A stretch of 64,000 nucleotides of DNA from DATAYA01 sp963754235 (GTDB lineage Bacteria > Pseudomonadota > Alphaproteobacteria > Acetobacterales > Acetobacteraceae). The stretch spans positions 164,230 to 228,229 of the forward strand of contig CAVWFK010000019.1 of NCBI GenBank assembly GCA_963754235.1, written 5' to 3'. The position numbers and the translations under genes are program-made. Position 1 is the first letter of the stretch. Each line of letters starts with the position of its first letter. Below the pieces are notes generated by a model, which was not told the DNA's origin, made no database searches, and saw nothing but the letters and a program-made list of their open reading frames with translations. This document shows positions 28,293 through 36,589 of the stretch, piece after piece.

Positions 28293-29166
28293 GGCCGTGT
28301 GGACGGATAGGGTGAAGTTGCAAATAGGGGATTCCCGAATCGGGGTTTCATCGAATCAATGGGCGACCGGCAATGGGGAGCCGGTCGATGCTGACGGGAA
28401 TGACCGAGGGCGATTGGGAGATCGTGCTGGAGGTGTTCGATGCGGCGCAGTCGCGCCGGGGCGAGCCGGGGCACGACGACCGCAAGTTCCTGGAAGCGCT
28501 GCACTACTTTACGGTCCACAACATCACCTGGCGGGCACTGCCGGCAGAGTTCGGCAACTGGAACAGCGTCTGGAAGCGGTTCTGGCGGCTCAGCCGCTCG
28601 GGCGTGTTCGAAGCGTTCTTCCAGCTCCTGGCCGAGACCAGCCAAACCGCGCATCTGGTGCAGATGTTCGACAGCACCGTGGTGCGCGCGCACGTCTCGG
28701 CCGCCGGCGCAAAAGGGGGCAGCAAAATCAGGCGCTCGGGCGCTCGCGGGGCGGGTTCTCGACCAAGATCCACCTCAAGACGGACTTCGACGGTCTGCCC
28801 ATCGCCTTCCATCTGACCGGCGGAGAGGTGAGCGACTGCACCCAACTCGAAACCTCGCTCGACATCGGGCCGGACATCACGCCGCGCGCCGCCCTGACCG
28901 ACAAAGGCTACGATTCTGCCGCCAATCGCGCGGCCTGCCGGCGGCGGCGCATCATTCCCGTCATCCCGTATCGCGCCAATGCCAAGGCCAGACCTTCCAT
29001 CTTCCCAAAAATGCTCTACCGCGCCCGCGCCCGCATCGAGCAAGCCCTCGGCAAGCTGAAGCGCTTCAAGCGCGTCGCCCTACGCTGCGAGAAGACCGCC
29101 GACAGCTACGGCGCCCTCGTCGCGTTTGCTTGCGGGCTGATCTTGATCAACTCCGTCCACACGGCC
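28293..29166 (+). mobile_element. IS5-family element (IS427-like)
   Basis: An 874-bp element with perfect 15-bp inverted ends GGCCGTGTGGACGGA at 28293 and 29152-29166. It is flanked by TA on both sides (28291-28292, 29167-29168), the duplication typical of this subgroup. It carries two overlapping frames for one transposase. It truncates the reading frame upstream. The 240 bp to its right (29170-29408) hold no gene. Confidence 0.9.
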
Positions 29167-29169
29167 TAG
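28388..29169 (+). CDS. IS5-family transposase, made by programmed -1 frameshift
   Basis: OrfA from ATG 28388 (MLTGMTEGDWEIVLEVFD) contains the DUF4096-type N-terminal domain and the first catalytic Asp in VQMFDSTVVRAH. At 28711-28717 the heptamer A AAA GGG sits in the correct phase for a -1 slip; the new frame reads RKRGQQNQALGRSRGGFSTK and goes on with ALTDKGYDSAANR (second Asp) and YRARARIEQALGKLKRFKRV (Glu). The fused product would be ~260 residues, normal for IS427-like enzymes. The terminal stop overlaps the right end of the element. Confidence 0.85.
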
Positions 29170-29408
29170 TGTCCCGTTCGAGAAATAACTAGCCAGTTCA
29201 CTCCAGACATGATTCGCTGCCTTGTGGAGCGATTTGGAGGGAGCCGCTTGTGGCATATCGGTGTGAAATGCTTCACATGCTCGGACACACGGACGGGATA
29301 CAATAATGATCCGGCTCAGGACCGGACTGAGGCCAAACCTGGGAGCCGCGTCATAGCGGCGCCGATGCGTGATACGTTCTTTCTCGGCCGTTAGCATGGA
29401 GGGAGCTC

Positions 29409-30485
29409 ATGATCGCCAAGCGGCAGCGGTACAAGGACAACCGAGTGGCACAAAGCCACTATAACAAGGAACGAAGCGAGGATCGCGCGCGCACTGCTAT
29501 CGTGCTCGGTGGCGGCGCGCCGAACATGCCGCTCATAGCAGGAGCCGTCGCCGCCTTCGCGGACCGTGGACTTGAATTCGACGTCGTTTCGACCTCTGGT
29601 GCGGGTAGCCTTGCCGGCCTACTTTGGTTAGCGCCGAAAGGTTTGCCGCCTGCTGAAGCCCTCCGCAGCGTTACGACAATGAGCATCTTCGATGAGATCT
29701 ATCGGCATTTCCCGATCAATTACAAAGTTTTCCAAAAGCCCGGGACGTGGGCGGATCTGTGGCGGAATGCCCTCGAGGGCAATCCGTTCCTCGAAATTAA
29801 TCCGCTAAGATACCAGGACTCCCCTGCCTACGCCTTCTGGGCGGATTGGACGGCGTTCTGGGCCGCGTGCCTCAGCCCGACCGGACTCCATTGGGATAGC
29901 TGGGGCCTATGCGCGCCCACGCCGTTCGTGGAACGCATCATCGATTTTACCCGCATCCGACACATAAAGCCACAGTTCTATCTGAACGCTTACAACATCA
30001 CGAAAGAAACGATAGAGAACTTCACGAAACACCAGATCACGCCCGAGCATTTCCGTGCTGCCCTTGCCTTTCCCTTCATTTATGGCCCGTATCGGCTAAA
30101 CGGAGATCTCTATTACGAGGGTGCGGTTGTGGACTGCCTCAACTTCAAGGACTTGGTCGAGCTGCACCCCGGCCTGCGACAGATTGTGGTACTGGACGTC
30201 CTCGGCAGCGCCGCGCTGATCCGGACACCGCGGAACCTTTACGATGCGTGGGTACTGTCGATGATCGTGCCGCTGGTGAAGACCGCTGAAGACAATCTCG
30301 ACCTGTTTGCTTGCAAGCACAACGGGGGCTGGAACAAAGCGGACGGCGCGAAGAGGGATCTGCGGAAGGTGGACTTTGACATCCCAGATGCACATTTGCC
30401 CGAAGTTCTGGATTGGTCGGCATCCAACGCAAGGCGGCTGTTCGAAATCGGCTACCAGTCCGGGCGGAAGTTCCCTTTCCCATGA
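29409..30485 (+). CDS. divergent patatin-like phospholipase
   Basis: 358 residues. AIVLGGGAPNMPLIAGAVAA is the glycine-rich oxyanion loop, VVSTSGAGSLAGLLW the nucleophile elbow in which the usual GTSAG is replaced by STSGAG, and LYYEGAVVDCLNF the place of the catalytic Asp-Gly (here Glu-Gly). This variant set is shared by a subgroup of proteobacterial patatins I recall, so catalysis may be altered rather than lost. ATG 29409 has GGAGGGAGC upstream. No signal peptide. Probably a cytoplasmic or membrane-edge lipid hydrolase of unknown substrate. Confidence 0.72.
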   Translation: MIAKRQRYKDNRVAQSHYNKERSEDRARTAIVLGGGAPNMPLIAGAVAAFADRGLEFDVVSTSGAGSLAGLLWLAPKGLPPAEALRSVTTMSIFDEIYRHFPINYKVFQKPGTWADLWRNALEGNPFLEINPLRYQDSPAYAFWADWTAFWAACLSPTGLHWDSWGLCAPTPFVERIIDFTRIRHIKPQFYLNAYNITKETIENFTKHQITPEHFRAALAFPFIYGPYRLNGDLYYEGAVVDCLNFKDLVELHPGLRQIVVLDVLGSAALIRTPRNLYDAWVLSMIVPLVKTAEDNLDLFACKHNGGWNKADGAKRDLRKVDFDIPDAHLPEVLDWSASNARRLFEIGYQSGRKFPFP

Positions 30486-30601
30486 TGCCGGCAGCTGCTC
30501 CAGCTCTACACCCGCCGTCCTCCAGGTTGGATTGGCGTTCGCCGAGTCTGCTGATGTGTATTCGCTCTGAGGAGAGCAACACCCTGTAACCAGGTGATGC
30601 A

Positions 30602-33600
30602 ATGCAATGCCCCAGCTGTAGGGCCGACATTCCGGAGGGAGGCCGAATTTGTAGTAGCTGCGGGGCGGCTCTGCGTGTCCATTGCCACCAGTGCGGCCAT
30701 ACCTATGCACCAGGCTCCAAGTTTTGCCCGGAGTGCGGCGCACGGCTGACCTGCATTGCGGCCAACCCCAAACCCCTGCCCCCGGTTGATACCGCGGAGC
30801 GGCGGCACATGACGGTGCTGTTCTGCGACATGGTCGGATCGACCGCACTTTCAGCGAGCCTGGACCCTGAGGATCTGCGATCTGTGATCGCAACCTACTA
30901 TTGCGAAGTTGCTGCGCAAGTTCAACACTTCGGCGGCCTAGTCGCACGCCGGCTCGGCGATGGGGTGCTCATCTACTTTGGCTACCCGGTCGCACATGAG
31001 GACGATCCGGAGCGCGCGGTTCGCGCCGGGCTTGCCCTTGTCGGTGCGGTCCGTGGGCTCAAGCTCAACACTGCGGCAGTGCTCGACGCGCGTGTCGGCA
31101 TAGAAACCGGACTTGTAGTTGTCGACGTTGTCGAGGACGGCGGGATGCGGGAACGCACGGTGCTTGGCGATACGCCCAATCTCGCGGCACGGCTACAACA
31201 CTTCGCCGAACCCGGTGCCGTAGTCATCGGACCGACAACATATCGCCTTATCGGAAGGTTGTTTGAATGTCGCGATCTCGGGTTCCGGGAGATCAAGGGC
31301 CTGAGCAGTCCTGTAAGCGTCTGGCAGGCGTTGCGCCCCATCGATTCGGCGAGCCGCTTCTGGGAACGGCCTGACTCGCAGATTCCCGTTGTCGGCCGAA
31401 GGGAGGAGTTCGACCTACTGTTGCGCCGCTGGGAACAGGCGAAGACTGGCGAAGGGCGAGTCGTTCTCATCAGCGGCGAACCCGGCATCGGCAAGTCCCG
31501 GCTTGTGAAACTGCTAGAAGAGCACGTCAGCAGCAAACCTCATCAATGCCTGCATTACTTCTGCTCGGCGCTGCATCGGGACAGTGCCTTGTTTCCAATC
31601 ATCAGCCAGATCGAACGTGCTTCGAACATTCACCGGGAGGACGAGGCAGCAGCTCGGCACGATAAGGTCAAGACGTGGCTAGAACCGGTACTCAACCGAT
31701 CTTGTGCGGGACACGGCGCTGATTACGGCGCTGCTGGGGATTGACACGGGCGGACGCTATTCCCCGGTCATGATGACGCCGGCACTCCGCATGAAGCAGA
31801 CGCTAGCCGTTTTCCTATCCCAGCTCGTTCATCTATCCGCGCGCCACCCCGTTTTGATGATTTTCGAAGACGCTCATTGGATTGACCCGAGCTCGCATGA
31901 GGCGATCCAGCAGACCATCGAGCGACTCCAGTCGCTGCCGATCCTGCTCGTCGTCACTGGTCGGCCCGAGTTTCAGCCGCAGTGGGTCGGTCTACCGCAC
32001 GTCACGCTTCAATCGCTGAACCGCCTTAGCCGCCGAGAAACTGGCGTCCTCATTGAGCACCTCACACGCGGCATGGCGCTGTCCCCCGAACTGCTGCAGC
32101 AGGTGACGGAACGGACGGACGGAGTTCCGCTGTTCATCGAGGAGCTGACAAAGGCAGTCCTCGAGAGCGGGGTTGTGCGCGAAGAAGCAACCGGTTACGT
32201 GCTTGCAGATTCTTTCGCCCGTTCCGAAATACCGATCACGGTTCAGGCCTCTCTGCTCATGAGGCTGGACCGACTCGGGACGGTCCGGGAGATCGCGCAA
32301 GAGGCGGCGGCGATCGGCCGGGAATTCGATTACGAGCTGCTGTCCATGATTTCGCGGTTGGAAGAGACGGAACTCGTGGCTGGACTAGACCAGCTCGTCG
32401 CCTCGGGGCTAGTTCGCCAACGCGGAGTACCGCCTTCGGCCTCTTACAGCTTTAAGCACGTCCTGATGCAGGATGTCGCCTACAGTACTCTGGTTCGCGG
32501 CAGACGCGAGGTGCTGCACGCGCGCATCGCCGAGGCGTACGAGCGATGCTTCGGCGACATCGTCGAGACAAGGCCCGAACTGCTGGCTCAGCATTTCGGA
32601 AAGGGAGGGTCCGTCGAGCGCTCGGTCGAGTTCTGGTTGAGGGCTGCGCGGTTGTCGCTCGCCCGCGGCGGCGCTGCTGAGGCCCTTGCGCAGCTCCATC
32701 GCGGCCTCGCCACCCTGAGCGGCATCCGCGATCTCACCAGGCGCCGCCACCATGAGCTCGAAATGCAGATCCTGATCGGCAATGCGCTCGCCGCAACAAT
32801 CGGCTACACGGGCCGGGAAACAGATGCCGCGTTCCGCCGCGCGCGTGAGCTTTGCCTCGAGATCAATGACACAGTTCAGCTTATACGCGTCGCATGGGGC
32901 CAGTATACCAGCCACTTTGCCGGCGGCCGCCACCGTCCGGCACTCGCCGTCGCGACCGAGATGCTGGATTTGGCAGAGCAAGTACCAGGACCCGGCTGGA
33001 CGCCAAATGGGCCATATGTGCGTCGGCACGAGTCTGCTCCATCTTGGTGCCCTGACGAAGGCCCGCGTGCACCTCGAGCTTGCGCTCACGGAGGATCGCG
33101 CGGGAGAGAGGGAATGGCTGCATCTCTATGGCCAATCGGGACGCGTTGCCGCGTTGTCGTATCTAGGGATCGATTTGGCGCTGCTTGATGTGCCTGGTCA
33201 GGCAGAGACGCTCGCTGAGCAAGCGGTCGACGAGGCAGCTGCGCTGTCCCACCCAACATCACTCTGCTTCGCGCATAGCGTCGGGACCCGCATCTGTTAT
33301 CTTTTGGGTAACATGGAGGCGTTAGATCGACATGCGGTGATGGTAGTGCGATTAGCCGAGGAGCACGGATTAGGCTTGTGGCAGGGGCTGGGCAAGATCT
33401 ACACCGGCTGGGCACTGGCTGGGCGCGGCCAGCTTCGAGAAGCTGTGCAGCTCACGCGTGAGGGAATTGCGGAATACCGGGCTGTCGGGGCTGGGCTCAG
33501 CATTTCGCTCTATCTCGCTAGCCTGGCCAGCATGGAGGAGGCGGCCGGCAATCACGATTCGGTACTCGAGCTGCTTCACGAGGCGCATGAGGCCTTGGTA

Positions 33601-33804
33601 GCCGCGGACGAGCAGTGGCTCGCGCCCGAGCTTCTGCGGCTCGCGGGCCAAGCGATATTGACCACAACCAGGGATGCCGCAGCCGCCGAGATGAAATTCC
33701 GCGCCGCGCTCTCGCTGGCGCGTGAGCAAGGAGCGAAGCTCTGGCAAGAGCGGGCCGCCAAATCCCTAGAGCATTTTCGGGTGACTGTTCGCGAAGGCGC
33801 TTGA
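30602..33804 (+). pseudogene. class III adenylate cyclase / AAA-ATPase / TPR regulator, two frameshifts
   Basis: An intended ~1066-residue protein. Residues 3-45 form two zinc ribbons (CPSC, CSSC, CHQC, CPEC). The cyclase domain follows with FCDMVGST (metal Asp76), LGDGVLIYFG (Asp120) and LGDTPNLAARL. Walker A is SGEPGIGKS (292-299). At about 31700 the frame shifts, after which LMIFEDAHWIDPSS (Walker B), GVPLFIEELTKAVL and the TPR part read on. A second shift near 33000 (one extra base before CGCCAAATGGGC) moves to the frame ending 33804. Three open frames cover the whole with overlaps, so sequencing error is possible. It would make cAMP in response to an unknown signal. Confidence 0.82.
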
Positions 33805-33826
33805 TGCGTCGCGAGGTGAGCTGATC

Positions 33827-34027
33827 CCCACCGCCGGAAACCACGCCGACAACCTTCCGGTCATAGGCGGCGCTGCTTTCGACAAGCCGCCCGTCCTCTT
33901 CCGCCACCAGGACGCTTCCGGCTTCCGCAACGCACCGCTCGGCGAGTTCGAAACACTCTGCGCAGTCCTGGCCTTGGGTGTGGGTCGCTCCGGCGGCGCT
34001 TTTTGATACCGAGATGATGTCGAGTTC
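33827..34027 (-). pseudogene. phage structural-like protein fragment
   Basis: About 67 codons on the minus strand: ELDIISVSKSAAGATHTQGQ, CVAEAGSVLVAEEDGRLVES and AAYDRKVVGVVSGGG. I recognise this as a family of phage/prophage proteins of unknown role with an AYDRxVAGVVSGAG core. Both ends run into unrelated sequence within the open frame 33518-34144, so only the middle of the gene survives. It faces the third packaging cassette in the opposite direction. Confidence 0.45.
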
Positions 34028-34190
34028 CGGCCGAGGGCATGATCGTCCGGGAGCAGCCGGCGGCGGTGCGGGGGCGGCGAATGTCCGGCGCTGATCCTCG
34101 CCCGTCGCTGGGGCCGCTCGCGGCCGACACGTGTCCATCACCATCGGCTGCGCCGATGCGGCGCTGATTTTTCACCAGGAGGAGTTCGAC

Positions 34191-34415
34191 GTGAGCAACG
34201 AGTCCGATCGAGCAATGCGTGATGCCGCGATGGCGCGCGGGATCGCCGATGATGCCGAATGCCGCCAGCGCGCTGCGGATTGGGCGCGGGCGGTGGAGGC
34301 CGGCGCGCCCGCGGCCCGGCAGGACGCGGCGACGCTGGCTTCGGAGGAGGGCCCGGCGATCCCGGGCACGATTGGGTCCGGCCGAAAGTTCGCGACGGAT
34401 GAAGGGAAGAAGTAA
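34191..34415 (+). CDS. small hypothetical protein, cassette 3
   Basis: 74 residues from GTG 34191, with AGGAGG 9 bases upstream, the best ribosome site in this stretch. The product is Ala/Arg/Glu-rich and helical (AMRDAAMARGIADDAECRQR), with a flexible Gly-rich end. It is the first of six closely packed small genes before the third terminase. Unrecognised. Confidence 0.55.
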   Translation: MSNESDRAMRDAAMARGIADDAECRQRAADWARAVEAGAPAARQDAATLASEEGPAIPGTIGSGRKFATDEGKK

Positions 34416-34417
34416 CC

Positions 34418-34855
34418 ATGAGCAACTACGCGGAACAGGCCGAACGCGATCGGATAGGGGCGCAGCTTCGCGATCTACAAAATCGCGTTAACGCGATCCA
34501 GCGCGAGCGAAACGGCTTCGAAATTGAGGAGATGCGCCGCGTACAGGCGCGCGCCAATTCCATAATGGCCCTGCACGGCGAGCGGGCGAGAGATCCCAGC
34601 CTGGGCGAAACACCGCTGCATTATCGTGCTGCACTGGCGCAAGAGCTCGCCGAGCACTCGGCGAGCTACAAGAGTGCGAATTTACGCGGCTACGACGCGC
34701 AGTCCGTCGCCGCCGCCGAGGATGTGATCTACAATGATGCTGTTCAGGCGGCTCGGAACACCGCGAAAGCGACGCCGGGGCTGCTTGTTTCGGAACGCTA
34801 TCGCGACGAGAGCGGGCGGATGATCACCCGCTGGAACGGCGATCCCATGGCGTAG
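34418..34855 (+). CDS. hypothetical coiled-coil protein, cassette 3
   Basis: 145 residues. Residues 5-45 (QAERDRIGAQLRDLQNRVNA, IQRERNGFEIEEMRRVQARA) form a likely coiled coil; the remainder is mixed, with LLVSERYRDESGRMITRW as a beta-hairpin-like end. The ATG lies 2 bp after the previous stop with a GAAGGGAAG site. The next small frame starts directly after its stop. No family recognised; position suggests a phage morphogenesis or packaging accessory. Confidence 0.6.
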   Translation: MSNYAEQAERDRIGAQLRDLQNRVNAIQRERNGFEIEEMRRVQARANSIMALHGERARDPSLGETPLHYRAALAQELAEHSASYKSANLRGYDAQSVAAAEDVIYNDAVQAARNTAKATPGLLVSERYRDESGRMITRWNGDPMA

Positions 34856-34924
34856 ATGCAGCACTTCTCCAGTGGCGGCGCAGTCGGCCACATCGTTCGC
34901 CCGCGCGGGAAGGTGCCAACGTGA
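34856..34924 (+). CDS. 22-residue micro-ORF, cassette 3
   Basis: ATG follows the previous TAG without a gap and the frame (MQHFSSGGAVGHIVRPRGKV, PT) ends in a TGA overlapping the next GTG (GTGA). Such exact linkage suggests translational coupling, either as a real micropeptide or simply as a leader for the following gene. No conservation evidence is available. Confidence 0.35.
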   Translation: MQHFSSGGAVGHIVRPRGKVPT

Positions 34925-35124
34925 TATTGCGGCGGTGGGGCCGGCCGCCGGTAGCGGTGAAGCGGATGCTGGAGCAGTACGGCTATGAGGGCGTGCGCAT
35001 CACCTACAAGGGCCAGTGGCCGCGGCAGCGTCGGCCGTCGCTCGCGAAGCGTGTGCGACGAACGCTGCAGCGCTGGAAAGCGAAACTGCGGGGCGTTTTT
35101 GGACGAAGGAAGGTGATGCGATGA
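34921..35124 (+). CDS. small basic hypothetical protein, cassette 3
   Basis: 67 residues, very rich in Arg and Lys (RRPSLAKRVRRTLQRWKAKL, then FGRRKVMR), so it probably binds nucleic acid. GTG start overlaps the preceding micro-ORF stop and its TGA overlaps the next ATG. Unrecognised. Length and charge would suit a small phage DNA-binding or head protein. Confidence 0.45.
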   Translation: MILRRWGRPPVAVKRMLEQYGYEGVRITYKGQWPRQRRPSLAKRVRRTLQRWKAKLRGVFGRRKVMR

Positions 35125-35435
35125 CCACTGCTTATCAACTCGGGCCTGATCTCCCCGACGCAATCTGGTTCGAGGAGAAAATCAATCCCACGTCGGTGAT
35201 GGCCGACATTGCGGTTGCCGATTATCTCGGCGCGGTCCAGCCGAGCGCTTTTGCGGGTGGCGCAACGCCAACGACGCAGTGGGCGGCACTTCCGTACGAG
35301 GACGAGCCCAGTTTCAAGCAGCGGATCGCGGCTGCGCTTATCGGGTCGGGCAGCCGTGGTGTTGCGGTGACGGTATTCAGTCGCAGCGGATTCTTTCAGC
35401 GCAATCTTAACGGCACGCTGCTGTCGCCCGGCTGA
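35121..35435 (+). CDS. hypothetical protein, cassette 3
   Basis: 104 residues from ATG 35121 (ATGA overlap with the previous stop). LGPDLPDAIWFEEKINPTSV, IAVADYLGAVQPSAF and YEDEPSFKQRIAAALIGSGS suggest a small alpha/beta protein. Not recognised. Its stop overlaps the following start by one base. Confidence 0.5.
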   Translation: MTTAYQLGPDLPDAIWFEEKINPTSVMADIAVADYLGAVQPSAFAGGATPTTQWAALPYEDEPSFKQRIAAALIGSGSRGVAVTVFSRSGFFQRNLNGTLLSPG

Positions 35436-35635
35436 TGTCTGACCCGCCGCATCGCGGTCTGCCGCGGATTTTTCATGTCGCGGGCGGCCTGCCCGACGAA
35501 AATGTGGACCCGACGGCGGGCGAGCATCGATGGCGGCGCCTGCCGGATGAAACGGCCGCGCAATTCCGCGACCGCGTGATCGCCGCGGCGGCGGCAAGCC
35601 GTGAACCGGTTCTGATATTCCGGGAGGTTCCGTAG
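35435..35635 (+). CDS. small hypothetical protein, cassette 3
   Basis: 66 residues. It echoes its upstream neighbour: both share a pattern of P-E/D-E followed by FRDRVIAAAAASREPVLIF versus FKQRIAAALIGSGSRGVAVTVF, so the two may be diverged duplicates of one domain. The start is ATG in TGATG. After it, 35636-35867 has an open frame from GTG 35635 (91 codons) that turns Arg/Pro-rich and is probably decayed. Confidence 0.5.
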   Translation: MSDPPHRGLPRIFHVAGGLPDENVDPTAGEHRWRRLPDETAAQFRDRVIAAAAASREPVLIFREVP

Positions 35636-35867
35636 TGGCGCTGGTCGAGGCGCCGGCGCGACCAGTCATATCGGTCGCGCCAGTGCTTCCAGCGTGCCGA
35701 CGCGCTGCGGCGAGGGCGAGCTCGAGGCCGTGGCGGAGACGCCTTCCGCCGAACACCGCTTGCGGCGCCCGAGAATGCTGGACGTTCGCGCACGGTGGCG
35801 CATGGTCCCGCACCCTATCCCACAAAACGGTTGCCCGATGCCGCGGGGAAGGCGCACGTTGCGGGCC

Positions 35868-36255
35868 ATGTCACAGACTGCCCTTGCCGCCGGCAAAACT
35901 ACTCGGCTGACGAACCCCGAATACCGGGCGGCTGCCCTCGGCAAGCTTGACCGGCGCACGTGGCAAGGGCGGCTGCTGCGCGATGTGCGGGCCGAGCTGG
36001 CGCGGCACTGCGGGGGGCGGCCGTCTGCAGTGCAGGCCGCGTTGATTGAGCAGTTGGCCCAACTCCGGCTGCGGCTTGCGCTATGACCGCCGGTTCGCCG
36101 AGCGGGGCGAGCAGACGGACCCCGACCGGCGCAGCTATCTCGCGTTCGCCAACACGCACGCCCGGCTGCTCGCGAGGCTCGGCCTCAAGCCCGCCGCGCC
36201 CCGCAAGAGGACGATCGCGGAATACCTGGCCGCCGAGCCCGGAGCCGGCACGTGA
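35868..36255 (+). pseudogene. phage-like protein in TerS position, cassette 3, with 2-bp deletion
   Basis: Nearly the same protein as 12366-12764 (KTTRLTNPEYRAAALGKLD, RTWQGRLLRDVRAELARHCG, QAALIEQLAQLRLRLAL). At about 36081 the copy reads gcgctatgac where cassette 1 has gcgctctatgac, so CT is missing. The first frame stops at 36086; the second gives YDRRFAERGEQTDPDRRSYL through IAEYLAAEPGAGT to 36255. The high identity on both sides of the gap makes the loss of frame unmistakable. Confidence 0.75.
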
Positions 36256-36316
36256 TTGGGGTGGTGATGGCCCTCGCGCAGCGGGCGGATGGCATGGATG
36301 TGGCCGAGGCGCCACG

Positions 36317-36550
36317 ATGGCGCTGCCGCGGCTGCTGGTGGCGGCGGGTGTGCCGGATCAGCCCTGGCAGGCGGAGCGCACTGGCCGGCCGGTGCTGCGC
36401 CGACCGAGCCTGCATCGGCTGGCCGGGCTGACGATCAGCAAGGACGACACGGGGATGCACCTGCGAAAGTGGCGCGAATTCCGGGGACGTGACGCGCTGG
36501 ACGGCCCGGAGCCGCCGGCGGGTGCGATGGATGATACCGGCCGAGGCTGA
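36317..36550 (+). CDS. small hypothetical protein between TerS-like and TerL genes
   Basis: 77 residues from ATG 36317: MALPRLLVAAGVPDQPWQAE, RPSLHRLAGLTISKDDTG, LRKWREFRGRD. The other two cassettes do not show a clear equivalent, although cassette 1 has a 34-codon frame at the same place. Its role is unknown. Ends 40 bp before the terminase. Confidence 0.45.
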   Translation: MALPRLLVAAGVPDQPWQAERTGRPVLRRPSLHRLAGLTISKDDTGMHLRKWREFRGRDALDGPEPPAGAMDDTGRG

Positions 36551-36589
36551 CGAGCCGCTGGCGGCGCGCATACGGGGGGAACCGGCCCT

